Source of the DNA: Loxodes magnus
Lineage: Eukaryota; Ciliophora; Karyorelictea; Loxodida; Loxodidae
Assembly (NCBI GenBank): GCA_946699065.1
Contig: CAMPDV010000699.1
Span: 1-64,000 of the forward strand
DNA: 64,000 nt
Direction: 5' to 3'
Made by a program: the position numbers and the translations under genes. Shown here piece by piece: positions 23,871 through 36,644 of this stretch (positions are counted from its first letter, which is position 1; every line of letters starts with the position of its first letter). Under the pieces are notes generated by a model, which was given only the letters and a program-made list of their open reading frames with translations, searched no databases and was not told the origin of the DNA.

Positions 23871-24683
23871 AAATTAATTAATTAAATTCCATTATTATTT
23901 TCATTTTGGTTATTTAAAGTATTTTTTGTATCTTAAATATCTTTATTAATTCCCCTATTATTTAAATTTCCTGAAGATATTTTTGATACATTTTATTAAA
24001 CTATAGCGGCAAAATTTGCTTTCTTTTGATAAGTATATTTCTCAACTTTTAAAATGCGCTTCAACTGGTGACATCGCTCCAAGGAATATTTAAGTTATCT
24101 TAGTGGAACTCTAAGAAAAGTATTTATTGTCTATTAGCTACATTGTTTTAGTATTTATCTTATTAAATTGGCTATTCATTTTATTTACTTCAGTTGTAGC
24201 GTTTCCAAATTCTAGATTTATGAAGTTTTAAACATCTGCCTATGCTTTTTTTATAAGATCACAGTTTCTTTATTGTTAGATAAAGAAGAGTCGCTAAGAG
24301 TTTAAATTAGCGATTTTTAATTAGTTTCTATATTATTTTTTTAGTTTTCTTATTTTATCAAAATCATACTAGCGATAAAGTCTCCAAATTAACTCCCTAA
24401 GCGTTAGCAACTAAAATGTTAGTTTTTACTTTTCTTCTTACAAACTTAAGATTTTAAGAAAATTCCTTATTAAGACTATTCTGATAACTTTTGTCTTTTG
24501 TCTGATCTTTTTAAAAAGAATTTTTCCTTTTTACATATATATTAAAAATGATAACATAGAATAGCTTTTATTTAGTTTCTAGTTATACTTCTTAAATACT
24601 TTTTTAAATAAAAAATTAATAAAATTACTAAATAAATTATAAAGTAATATTTACCTATTTCATTATTTATAATAGTTTAAACT
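23871..24683. other. AT-rich spacer before gene copy 5
   Basis: Unique in the window. It replaces the leader found before the other eight copies, so copy 5 must use a different promoter. Only a short inverted repeat around 24292-24325 (TCGCTAA..TTAGCGA) stands out. No supported gene. Confidence 0.4.
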
Positions 24684-26072
24684 ATGGAATTGTAGTTTAT
24701 CACTTGTGAAATTTGTAAAGAATTTTATGATGATGGATAGAGAAAACCTTTAATGCTTGAGTGTGGAAATACTTTCTGTTTATCCTGTGTTTCTTAATAA
24801 ATCTAGAATAATCAGTAAAAATTTTAGTGTGCTAATTGTAATCAAACCCATGATATTGCTGTTATTACCGTTCTTCAGACCAATAAATTAGTTCTTAAAT
24901 CAGCTTTAAAATATGTTTAAAAAGAACTAAAGCCTAAGCTAGTTTGCAAATGCTCTAATGATTCCAAAATAAACTTTTATTGTAAGTAAGATAACACTCT
25001 CTGCTGTGGAGTTTGTATTTATTCTCACAAAGATCATTTAGATAACTATTTTCCTATTAAATAATTCGAAACAGAACTGTAAGAGCTACATGGAATTCTA
25101 ACTAATAGTATTATAAAAGAAGGAGAAAAAATAGTAAATGTAATTAATTAAATGATTAATCCTAATAAATAATAAAAATTCATCTAAGCATAGTAAATTA
25201 ACGAAACAGCTGAAAATGTTTTTAAACTAATAAAAGAAATTTATAAAATATAACCTAAAACTTAGTATCTATAACACTTAAAATCATTATAAGAAATAGA
25301 TAAAGAAAGCTTAAAAAAGTAAATAGATGAAATTGATTAAATTAAAATAGAAAAATAGAAACAAATAAAAGAATTAGATACTAAAATTTAAGAACTTTAA
25401 TAACAAATCTTAGTATTAGATAAAAAGAAAATTAGTAAACAAGATAACTATTAAATTTTAGAAAATTGACATTGAAAAATACTTTTGAGACAATAAACTA
25501 CTAAATTAATTTTAAAATAAATAGCTAAATAATAATTAGGTCCCTTTTTTAACGAAACTTAAATAATAAAAAATTAATAAGATTTGAATTGATTATACGA
25601 GTAACTACCATAAAATAAGTTTATAAAAGCATAATTATTAGTAAGAGAATCTCGGGATGGACCTGAAGCATGATATAATTATAGACTACTTTATCCAACT
25701 TTATTTATAATAAAGAGTACAAATGATTATATATTTGGAGCATATAGTGCAGTAGCTTTTCATTAAAGTAATGGTAATAGTAATGCAGATAATTCAAAAG
25801 AGAGTTTTTTATTTTCGATAAATAGAAAAACAAAACATTAAATATTTTAAAATTTAGGAAGTGCAAATTATTATAATACTAGTTATGGACCTAGATTTGG
25901 AGGAGGTACTGATTTACTTGTATAAAAGGATAAAAATTCATAAGGATATTGTAACTTAGGGTATTCATATTAAACATCACATTAATATGGTTCAAATGAA
26001 GCAAAGAATCATTTAGCAGGAACTTATGAATGGAAGTTATCAGATTATGAAATGTATCTTTTAATACCTTAG
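24684..26072 (+). CDS. RING finger / B-box / coiled-coil / TLDc protein, copy 5
   Basis: Open for 463 codons. The N-terminus differs from the other copies (M-E-L-Q-F-I-T-C-E-I-C-K-E-F), and the coiled coil end is rewritten (LVLDKKKISKQDN..). Codons 262 and 264 are TGA (25467-25469 and 25473-25475). Codon 262 is TGG in copy 4, direct support for TGA=Trp. Further TGA codons stand in DLN-TGA-LYE and PEA-TGA-YNY. TLDc reads SRDGPEA, closer to the usual TLDc RDG motif than the SQNGPDA of copies 1-4. The patch after FGGG reads TDLLVQKDKN, unlike every other copy. First in-frame TGA after TLDc is at 26457. Confidence 0.85.
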
Positions 26073-28399
26073 TAAACATAAATATTTTAAAATATATATA
26101 AAGATAATATTTATGTTTACATTAAATTAAATAATTTAGATAATACCAATTTTAGAAGATATTCAAACACTTTTTTATTAAAGAAAAGTTTTAAAAATAA
26201 AAATTCAATAAAAAACTTCTTTATATTTTTAATTTTAGTGATTAAATATTTATTATAATAAAGAATGAAAAATATTAGATATGCTTCTCAATAACTTTCT
26301 CATTATAATTTAAACTAATTTGGCATAAAAAGGCAGGTAAACTAAAATAATTAAAAATATATAAAAATAATTATTTTTTAATATTATAATATCAAAAAAT
26401 TTTAATAATTAGTTAATAAAGTAAAATATTATAACAGATAGAAAAATATAAAAATATGAGACTTAATATATTATTAAATTTTTAGGTATTAAAATAAATT
26501 TTCCAATCCTAAAATATTCTAAATATTATTTTCATAAACAATTTAAGTAAGAATATAAGTTTCCTGCATAAAAAATCTAGCTAAAAAATGTAGTTATATC
26601 AATAGGAACAAAATAAATTGTAACAAGAAATTTTCATACATATTTAGTTTAAAACTATTTAGAGCAATGAAATAGCAAATTACGTTCACATAGAAGAAAA
26701 ATTAAGATTTAGGATTATAACAAAGAGAAAGAAAAGAAATTTAATATTTATAAAATTTAAAATATTTGTTATTAAACATATAAATACTTTAGTAAAAAGT
26801 ATTTTAATTCCTATTTCATTTTCACTCAAACTATTCGTTAGATTGAAAAATGAATACCTAGAAAATTTAATTATATTTTTAAATTAGAGATAAAATTCAA
26901 ATAAAGGGATATGTCTTACAATAGTCCAATTTTTTAAGAAAGTTTCAAAAAAAAGAATGATTAATACTTTTTTGATTCTTAAAAAGATGTAAAATGTGAA
27001 AAAAAACAGTTAGAAAATGATTATTTCTATTTCAAAAGCTAAAAAATAGACCAATAACTTTCTGTATAAGTAGATATTTTGTGTTTGTAAAAAAATGAAA
27101 GAAATAATTTTTACATTAATATACTAAAGTAAAATATAATAGAATAAAATGATTAACTTTTATTGGAGTGAAATAAAGAAAATTTATTTTATTAATACAT
27201 TTTTTCGAGTCAAATTAAATAAAAATGAAAGAAGGAATTTATTTATAAGCTTGTTAAAAAGCCTCAATTTCCTATAAAGCTACTATGAAAAAATCTCTAT
27301 TATTGAAAGAATGAATAAAGTCTTTTAAATTTGATTTAAATTTTAACTTTGCATAGTAAAATATTAAAAGATTGCGAAATTAAGATAAAACAGTGAGTTG
27401 GAAGAATATTTTAAATTTGAATAATATTAGTTGAAAATAATATAAATTAGCAGTATTTTTTTCTTAATTTAAGGATATTATTTGGGATTTTAATGTTTAT
27501 TTAGACATAATTATAATAAAATAATAATAAAAAATAAGTGTTTAAAGTGTTTAATTTGTCAAGGCTTTCAACCAAATACCTTCTACCATTTTGTTTTTTG
27601 ATGAATATCGTGGCTTTTTTGTGTGGAAGGTTTCTGTTGATGACTATCTACAGTTCTTACATTCATTTTATATTTATATTACAGTTTCATTTATTCAAAG
27701 CTTATTAACACTTTTATGTTATTATTGTTTTATTAATATATAATATGGATATTGGCAGTATCGGGAGAACTAGTAGGTAATCTTGCGCAATGAATACGTT
27801 ATTAAGATTAATTTTGCACTAGATGCTGCTATGAGGAAATGTGGATCAATTTTGAAGAGAATAACTAACTTGTCTGAGAGTTCTGCTTGGAGTATGAACT
27901 TTTGACTGACAGGTCAACTAATTATTTATCTATTTAATTACTAATTCTTATTTGATCTTATTCAAGAAGACTGGAGTATTTGGTTCAAGATTCGAGAATA
28001 ATCTTTTAACAGAATCCCATTTTGAGAAGTAAATGTGACTCATTGAACGAATAAAATGACAAAAGAAATATGAGCACACTTTTTTTAATTTTAATATTGA
28101 AAGAGCTACGCACCGACGAGGTGTTCTTGCTCAATTATCCTTTATATTTATCTGGAGTTTTTCAAGATCAGTATCGTTGTTTATTTATAGTTATTTTATT
28201 TATTGTACCAACAATTTTTCTCTATTTTTCCTGGATCTTTTTTCTTATTTTTTTGATTGTTCTTTTCTCTTTTGTAAATTAGTATCAGTCTTTAATCTTG
28301 TTTCATTTATTAATCATTTAATTTAGCTTAGTCTCTTTCATTTTCCATGTTTTCTTCTTGATAAATAACAATAGTGATTGCTTATAAAGTTACTTATCT
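26073..28399 (+). other. Full-length tail of gene copy 5
   Basis: Longest version of the tail, keeping the two segments of about 250 bases that the left array has lost (about 26440-26690 and 26820-27070). The first 150 bases stay in frame and encode a hydrophobic segment. A short frame (28070-28282) over the hairpin is not conserved in frame between copies. Hairpin at 28101-28134. Confidence 0.5.
28101..28134 (+). other. 3'-tail hairpin, copy 5
   Basis: AAGAGC..GCACC-GACGA-GGT..TTGCTC, a variant of the hairpin at 4199 with a weaker lower stem. Confidence 0.5.
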
Positions 28400-29857
28400 G
28401 TTAATAAGTTACTAAGATTAGCTGGACACGTAGTAATATTAAATTATTGCTTTAGCATAAATATTTTAATTAGTTCTCTGATCTCTTTCTTAAATGAAAA
28501 TTGTTATTTCATATTTTTAAATTAGCTTTAACATTCAATCTAGTTAACTTTATAGATCTCATTTTCCTACTTGATTATTAAGTTCTTTTTAGTCTTTTTC
28601 TTTGCCACGATAACGAAGAGTCTTATAAAGTTTGCTTTTTTAATCTAGTTTTGCTTCTGGTCTTTTGCTAATTCTTTTGCACTTTACTATTCTTCCTTTT
28701 TTCCAAGTTTTAAAGAAATATAATTTATTCCTAATTATAAAGCTTAAATACTATGAAATAAAATGGATTAAACCTCTTCTTCTAAAAAATATACAACTTA
28801 AACTATCACAAGAAAGAATCATGACGATTGTTCTCGTAGAACCAGGTAATAAAAACTTAATTTTCAGACTTAAACGAAAAAATTAAGACCTTGTTACAAG
28901 CTGCAGTGCAGATTTAGCAAGAAAATAAATCATTAAAAAGAAAATTAGCAGCAATTCGGAAACCTAAGAATTAAATTTTAAACTAAATTAAATTGAAGAA
29001 AGACTTAAATAATTTACTTTTATAATTAAAAAGGTAGTGGGAGCTGAGACTGACCTTCTTGACTAAATTTTCTAATTTTATGGCAGGAACAAGTTTCTTC
29101 CTATCGCTGAAAAAGTATCTGATCAGAGTCATTTTCTGAAGGGAACATTGTCTACTTGTTATCTGCTCTTGGTCGAGACTTGAAGCCTGGCTGCTCATAG
29201 CAATGGAACTACTATTAACTGTGTCTGAAACACAACAGTATGTCCCCGTTATTCCTTAAAAAGAGAGCGTCGGATTATCTAACTGGAAAGGACTTTCCGG
29301 TTCCAAAAATTATTTTAGTTAAAATTAATAATAATTTACTTTATGAAATCATTCAATAATCTAGAAAAGCTAATACATTGGAGACTCTCTGGATACTGAG
29401 AAAGATAAAAAACTTGGCTGTATCATAAGACAGAACATATTATTAAGATACTGATTCTATAATAGGAAAGGTCACCTAGTAAGACATGTTAACAGTTTAA
29501 CATAAAGTAAAGAATAGAGGAAAAAGACTTAGAAGAAAAATGATCTAAAAATATTGCACACAAGAAGATATAATCTACAGAAGAAAATTGTGCTAAGGAA
29601 TATAGTTACAACTGACGAGAATAACATAATAAAGAGAAAAATATTTGAAAGAACTGTAGGATGAGTAACATTTGAGGAAGAAGAGGGCTGATCTTCAGAG
29701 CAAGTTGAAAACTGAGGTATAGAAAAAGAAGAGAAAAATTATACATTAGCAACTTCAAAGGTCACAGCAGAAATTTTATAAAAAGAAATACATTTGAACT
29801 TAAAAGTGGATAACATAATAAACGAAGATCAACTTTAATCAGATATTCCCATTATTA
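28400..29857 (+). repeat. Element X1 (degenerate coding-like repeat)
   Basis: Block of 1.45 kb found four times in full. About 28820-28980 reads a leucine-zipper-like coiled coil (LNEKIKTLLQATVQ.. in the sister copies). About 29030-29310 is GC-richer, and 29310-29850 reads a charged segment ending in ERTVG-TGA-VTFEEEEG. Here TGA (29662-29664) stands where X2 has TGG (36341-36343). Relative to X4 there is a one-base loss near 29160 that breaks the frame. Not recognised as any family; it could be a domesticated or degenerate transposon gene. A 16-base sequence at its end (AGATATTCCCATTATT) is duplicated around LINE-C. Confidence 0.55.
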
Positions 29858-31087
29858 AATTAAATTAAATTAAAAATAATATAGTTTGCTTAATAGCTTT
29901 GAAGTTTTATGTCTAAACTCAATACACTTCTTCTTTTAAGTACTCTTGAAAATGTTATAGTATTTCTTCTTTTCTCATTAAATTTAGATTTACTTGTCTA
30001 TTTTTCATTAAGTTTTAGAAAGAATATACTTACTTTCATGTTTATTTTATTCTGCTTCATGTAGATTTTATTATTCTATCAATTTGAGTCATATAGTCTT
30101 TTTTGCAAAATATTTAATTTATTACGTTTTAATTATATTCTAAGAGCTCTTGCTCTATATTTTCATAAAGATTTTCTTAGTTTATATGATTTTACATTTT
30201 ATTTTTGTTTTTAATAATTTTATCTATTTATGTTTTCATATTATCTATACTTGCTTGGTAGTATATACATTTGAATATGTTTTAGAATGTCTCTTTTTCT
30301 TGACATAAGCATTAATCATATTCTTAAGGAATATGTCTTTCTTGAAGATCACTTAAAAAAAAAGTAGTTAGGTTCTCAGTCTGAATATTAATTTTGATGA
30401 TTGCATTTTCTCTTTGTTTAATAAAAAGTAAGTTATAATTGGGAATTTTTCTACATTTTTTAATTGCTTTGTTATAATTTTTGCTGTGATCATTTCTTTT
30501 TTTCTTTTTTTTGTTGTTTTTGTTATTCTTTAAAATGTTTAATTAAAAAAGTGTTCTTTAATTTTTACATCAATATTTTATCGAATTACATCATATTTAG
30601 ATTTTATAAAGCTTTTAAATCTATTTTAAATTTCTTTTACATTTTTTTAATTTATTTCTGTTACTAAGTCTTATTTTTTAACTTATTTAGAATAATTGGA
30701 TAAACTTTTCGTCTTTATTCTTAGATTATTACTATTGATTAAATAAATCATTTAGTTTTCTATAAAATTTAAAATATCTTTTTGCAGTTATTTTTTCAAA
30801 TCCAAGTCAGTTAAAATCTATGTGTTGTAACTCAATCCAAGATGCTTATGGCATTTTCATATATTATCTTATAATTTATCGTTAACTTACATGTATTTAA
30901 TTTTTCACCTTTGTTATTCCAGTTTGTATACTATATGGAATTATTTCAGCACCATATTCTAATTTAGGTAGAATAAATAATCTGAATAAATTTTTGAAAT
31001 TAATTGGGATCATCTTATTAAATCTGCTGCAAAATTACTATTAAAATAAGTACTTGGCCTACTAATATTTATAGATATTCCCATTAT
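29858..31087 (-). mobile_element. LINE-C, 5'-truncated, copy 1
   Basis: Insertion of 1.23 kb flanked by a 16-base direct repeat AGATATTCCCATTATT (left copy ending at 29857, right copy about 31072-31087). It has an (AAATT)n tail at its left end, so it is a minus-strand non-LTR insertion with target-site duplication and simple-repeat 3' tail. The sequence encodes only the C-terminal part of a reverse transcriptase protein. Confidence 0.8.
29900..31060 (-). pseudogene. C-terminal RT fragment of LINE-C
   Basis: Minus-strand reading around 31010-30780 gives LFRLFILPKLEYGAEIIPYS, then a segment ending DFN-TGA-LGFEKITAKRYFKF. It aligns with the LINE-A region PKVEYGSDITPW (about 49200). This is the thumb/connection part after the catalytic palm in non-LTR proteins. 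No catalytic motif is present, and no start. The plus-strand frame at 30464-30667 is a shadow. Confidence 0.6.
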
Positions 31088-31389
31088 TATTATAAGTCTT
31101 TATTACTCACATATTTCACATAATAAATCAAATAATTTTAGGTTATTAATATTAAACACTTTGCATACATAAAATGCTCTAAATATTTTCTTTGATAAGC
31201 AAACATGTATATATTCTTATTTATCAATTAAAATACCATAGTTTATTATTTTAATTAGCTAGTAAAATAAAGACACTATAAGATTTAATTAAAAATATAT
31301 TATATTATAAAGTATTAAAATTAGTTAATATTACTACTAGTTTATTTTATAATTTTTAAATTTTAAATTATTTTTCAACTTTTTATGAA
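31088..31389 (+). promoter_or_regulatory. Spacer and leader upstream of gene copy 6
   Basis: Spacer end (TTATTACTCACATATTTCACATAA) followed by the conserved leader, starting at the TATTAAACACTTTGC block. Confidence 0.4.
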
Positions 31390-32772
31390 ATGGATTTAGA
31401 AGATATTACATGCATAATCTGTAAAGAAGTTTATGATGATGGATAGAGAAAACCTTTAATCTTAGAGTGTGGAAATACTTTCTGTTTATCTTGTGTTTCT
31501 TAATAAATCCAGAATAACTAGTAAAAATTTTAGTGTACTAATTGTAATCAAACACATGATATTGCTGTTATTACCGTTCTTCAGACCAATAAAATATATC
31601 TCAAACTAGTTTAGAAATATGCATAAAAAGAACTAAAGCCCAAGTTAGTTTGCAAATGCTCTAATGATTCCAAAATAAACTTTTATTGTAAGTAAGATAA
31701 CACTCTTTGCTGTGGAGTTTGTATTTATTCTCACAAAGATCATTTAGATAACTATTTTCCTATTAAATAATTTGAAACAGAACTGTAAGAGCTACATGGA
31801 ATTCTAACTAATAGTATTATAAAAGAAGGAGAAAAAATAGTAAATGTAATTAATTAAATGATTAATCCTAATAAATAATAAAAATTAATCTAAGCATAGT
31901 AAATTAACGAAACAGCTGAAAATGTTTTTAAACTAATAAAAGAAATTTATAAAATATAACCTAAAACTTAGTATCTATAACACTTAAAATCATTATAAGA
32001 AATAGATAAAGAAAGCTTAAAAAAGTAAATAGATGAAATTGATTAAATTAAAATAGAAAAATAGAAACAAATAAAAGAATTAGATACTAAAATTTAAGAA
32101 CTTTAATAACAAATCTTAGTATTAGATAAAAAGAAAATTAGTAAACAAGATAACTATTAAATTTTAGAAAATTGACATTGAAAAATACTTTTGAGACAAT
32201 AAACTACTAAATTAATTTTAAAATAAATAGCTAAATAGTTAAATCCCTTATTTAGTGAAACTTAAATAATAAAAAATTAATAAGATTTGAATTGATTGAA
32301 TGAGTAACTACCAAAAAATAAGTTTAAGTAAGCAGTTTTATTAGTAAGAGAGTCTTAAAATGGACCTGATGCATGATATAATTATAGACATATGTATCCA
32401 ACTTTATTTATAATAAAGAGTACAAATGATTATATATTTGGAGCTTATAGTGCAGTAGCTTTTCATTAAAGTAATGGTAATTGAAATGCAGATAATTCGA
32501 AAGAGAGTTTTTTATTTTCGATAAATAGAAAAACAAAACATTAAATATTAAAACCAGAATATGCAAATAATTATAATACTAGTTATGGTCCAACATTTGG
32601 AGGAGGTCATGATATCTAATTTTACAAAGATAAAAATTAATAAGGATATAGTAATTTAGGACATACATATTAAACATCACATTAATATGGTTCAAATGAA
32701 GCATATAATCATTTAGCAGGAAATTATAATTGGAAGTTATCAGATTATGAGATGTATCTTTTAATACCTTAG
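31390..32772 (+). CDS. RING finger / B-box / coiled-coil / TLDc protein, copy 6
   Basis: Open for 461 codons; two codons shorter than copy 5 just before the DLN-TGA-LNE site. RING and B-box cysteines and histidines are all kept, including Asn at the usual RING His. It has the long coiled coil end of copy 5 but a TLDc variable patch (HDIQFYKDKN) like copies 1-4 and 8, a mosaic suggesting gene conversion. TLDc ends at 32770-32772 with Pro-Gln (TAG). The frame remains open for at least another 80 codons including the hydrophobic segment. Confidence 0.85.
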
Positions 32773-35106
32773 TAAACATAAATATTTTAAAATATATATA
32801 AAGATAATATTTATGTTTACATTAAATTAAATAATTTAGATAATACCAATTTTAGAAGATATTCATACGCTTTTTTATTAAAGAAAATATTTAAAAATTA
32901 AAATTCATTAAAGAACTTCATTATATTTTTAATTTTAGTGATTAAATATTCCTTATAATAAAGACTGAAAAATTATTAGATATACTTCTCAATAACTTTC
33001 TCATTATAATTTAAACTAATTTGGCATAAAAAGACAGGTAAACTATAATAATTCAAAATATATAAAAATAATATTTTTTATTATTATTTTCAAAAAATAT
33101 TTAATAATTAGTTAATAAAGCAAATATTAAGAGATTCATAAAATTACACTGATAGAAATATATAAAAAAATGAGACTTAATATATTATTAAATTTTTAGG
33201 TATTAAAATAAATTTTCCAATACTAAAATATTCTAAATATTATATTCATAAACAATTCAAGTAAGAATATAAGTTTCTTGCATAAAAAATCTAGCCAAAA
33301 ATGTAGATAGATCAATAGGAACCAAATAAATTGCAACAAGAAATTTTCATACATATTTAATTTTAAAACTATTAAGAGCAATGAAAGATCAAATTACGTT
33401 CACATAGAAGAAAGATTAATTTTTAGGATTATAACAAAGAGAAAGAAAAGAAATTTAATATTTATAAAATTTAAAATATTTGTTATTAAACATATAAATA
33501 CTTTAGTAAAAAGTATTTTAATTCCAATTTCATTTTCACTCAAACTATTAGTTAGATTGAAAAATGAATACCTAGAAAATTTAATTATATTTTTAAATTA
33601 GAGATAAAATTCAAATAAAGGGATATGTCTTACAATAGTCCAAATTATAAGAAAGTTTCAAAAAAAAGAATGATTAATAATTTTTTGATTCTTAAAAAGA
33701 TGAAAATGTGAAAAAAAACAGTAAGAAAATGATTATTTCTACTTCAAAAAGCGAAAAATAGACCAAGAACTTTCTGTATAAGTAGATATTTTGCGTTTGT
33801 TAAAAAATGAAAGAAATAATTTTTACATTAAGATACTAAAGTAAAATATAATAGAATAAAATGATTAACTTTTATTGGAATGAAATAAAGAAAATTTATT
33901 TTATTAATACATTTTTTCGAGTCAAATTAAATAAAAATGAAAGAAGGAATTTATTTTCAAGCTTGTTAAAAAGCCTCAATTTCCTATAAAGCTACTAAGA
34001 AAAATTTCTAGTATTGAAAGAATGAATAAAGTCTTTTAAATTCTATTTAAATTTGAACTTTGCATAGGAAAATATTAAAAGATTGCGAAATGAAGATAAA
34101 ACAGTGAGTTGGAAGAATATTTTAAATTTGAATAATATTAGTTGAAAATAATATAAATTAGCAGTATTTTTTTCTTAATTTGAGGATATTATTCGGGATT
34201 TTAATGTTTATTTAAACATAATTATATTAAAAAAATAATAAAAAAGTAAGTGTTTAAAGTGTTTAATTCTTCAAGACTTTCAACCAAGTACCCTCTACCA
34301 TTTTGTTTTTTGATGAATATCGTGGCTTTTTTATGTGGAAGGTTTCTATTGATGACTATCTACAGTTCTTGCATTCATTTTATATTTATATTACAATTTC
34401 AGATATTAAAAGCTTATTAACACTTTTATGTTCTTTATTGTTTTATTATATATATAATATGGATATTGGCAGTATCGGGAGAACTAATAGGTAATCTAGC
34501 GCAATATATACGGTATTACGAGTAATTTTGCACTAGATTCTGTTATGAGGAAATGAGGATCAATTTTGAAGAGAATAACTAACTTGTCTGAGAGTTCTCG
34601 CTAGCAGTATGAACTTTTGACTGACGGGTCAACTAATTATTTAATTACTAATTCTTATTTGATCTTATTCAAGAAGACTGGAGTATTTGGCTCAAGATTC
34701 GAGAATAATCTTTTAACAGATCCCATTTTAAGAAATAGATGTGACTCATTGAACGAATAAAATGACAAAAGAAATATGAGCACACTTTTTTTAATTTTAA
34801 TATTGAAAGAGCTACGCACCGACGAGGTCTTCGTGCTCTTTTATCATTTATATTTATTTGGAGTTTTTCAAGATCAGCATCATTGTTTATTTATAGTTAT
34901 TTTATTTATAGTACCAGCAGTTTTTCTCTATTTTTCTTGGATCTTTTTTCTTATTTTTTTGATTGTTCTTTTCTCTTTTGTAAATTAATATCAGTCTTTT
35001 AATCTTGTTTCATTTATTAATCATTTAATTTAGCTTAGTCTCTTTCATTTTCCATGTTTTCTTCTTGATAAATAACAATAGTGATTGCTTATAAAGTTAC
35101 TTATCT
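32773..35106 (+). other. Full-length tail of gene copy 6
   Basis: Homologous to 26073-28399, with both 250-base segments and the hairpin at 34807-34840. Short frames at 34303-34494 and 34776-34988 are not conserved in frame among copies. Confidence 0.5.
34807..34840 (+). other. 3'-tail hairpin, copy 6
   Basis: AAGAGC-TAC-GCACC-GACGA-GGT-CTTC-GTGCTCTT, the best-paired gene-tail version and the one nearest to the LINE-B hairpin. Confidence 0.65.
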
Positions 35107-36543
35107 GTTAATAAGTTACTAAGATTAGCTGGACACGTAGTAATATTAATTTATTGCTTTAGCATAAATATTTTAATTAGTTCTCTGATCTCTTTCTTAA
35201 ATGAAAATTGTTATTTCATATTTTTAAATTAGCTTTAACATTCAATCTAGTTAACTTTATAGATCTCATTTTCCTACTTGATTATTAAGTTCTTTTTAGT
35301 CTTTTTCTTTGCCACGATAACGAAGAGTCTTATAAAGTTTGCTTTTTTAGTCTAATTTTGCTTCTGGTCTTTTGCTAATACTTTTACACTTTACTATTCT
35401 TCCTTTTTTTCCAAGTTTTTAAGAAATGTAATTTATTCTTAATTATAAAGCTTAAATACTATGAAATAAAATGGATTAAACCTCTTCTTCAAAAATATGC
35501 AACTTTAACTATCACAAGAAAGAATCATGATAATTATTCTCGAAGAACCAGGTAATAAAAACTTAATTTTCAGACTTAAACGAAAAAATTAAGACCTTGT
35601 TACAAGCCACAGTGCAGATTTAGCAAGAAAATAACTCATTAAAAAGAAAATTAGCAGCAATTCGGAAACCTAAGAATTAAATTTTAAACTAAATTAAATT
35701 GAAGAAAGACTTAAATAATTTACTTTTATAATTAAAAAGATGGTGGGAGCTGAGACTGACCTTCTTGACTAAACTTTCTGATTTTATGGCAGGAGGAAGT
35801 TTCTTCCTATCGCTGAAAAAGTATCTGATAAGAGTCATTTTCTGAAGGAATATTATCTACTTGTTTATCTGCTCGTAGTAATGGAATTCACTTGTATTTG
35901 TGTCTGGAACACAACAGTATGTCCCCGTTATTCCTTAAAAAGAGAGCGTCGGATTATCTAACTGGAAAGGACTTTCCGGTTCCAAAAACTATTTTAGTTA
36001 AAATTAATAATAATTTACTTTATGAAATCATTCAATAATCTAGAAAAATTAATACATTGGAGACTCTCTGGATACTGAGAAAGATAAAAAACTTGACTGT
36101 ATCATAAGACAAAACATATTATTAAGATACTGATTCTATAATAGGAAAAGTCACCTAGTAAGACATGTTAACAGTTTAACACAAAGTAAAGAATTGAGGA
36201 AAAAGACTTAGAAGAAAAATGATCTAAATATATTGAACACAAGAAGATATTACCTACTGAAGAAAATTGTGCTAAGGAATATAGTTACAACTGAAGAGAA
36301 TAAAATAATAAAGAGAAAAATATTTGAAAGAACTGTAGGATGGGTAACATTTGAGGAAGAAGAAGGCTGACCTTCAGAGCAAGTTGAAAACTGAGGTATA
36401 GAAAAAGAAGAGCAAGATTATACATGAGCAACTTCAAAGGACACAGCAGAAATTTTATAAAAAGAAATACATTCGAACTTAAAAGTGGATAACATAATAA
36501 ATGAATATCAACTATAATCAGATATTCCCATTATTATTATAAG
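35107..36543 (+). repeat. Element X2
   Basis: Second copy of element X. It lacks about 30 bases present in X1 (the LEAWLLIA segment). TGG at 36341-36343 pairs with TGA in X1. Several Arg codons of X1 in an alternative frame appear as TGA here, so frame assignment in the middle remains unsettled. Coding status uncertain. Confidence 0.5.
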
Positions 36544-36599
36544 TCTTTATTACTCACATATTTCACATAAATAAATAATAAATAAATAAATTTGATTAT

Positions 36600-36633
36600 A
36601 GAGCGCGTAGCACCTCGTTGGTGCGCAGCTCTT
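36600..36633 (-). other. LINE-B 3' hairpin
   Basis: AGAGC-GCGTA-GCACC-TCGTT-GGTGC-GCA-GCTCT. Two helices of five base pairs around an internal loop, directly after the TGA at 36645-36647 and before the simple-repeat tail. This is where several LINE families keep the RNA structure bound by their reverse transcriptase. Confidence 0.7.
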
Positions 36634-36644
36634 TAATAAATGTT

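Noticed and set aside
28070-28282. Hydrophobic 70-residue frame in gene tails (also 34776, 54620)
   Set aside because: Overlaps the hairpin and is frame-shifted between copies; no consistent start or coding pattern.
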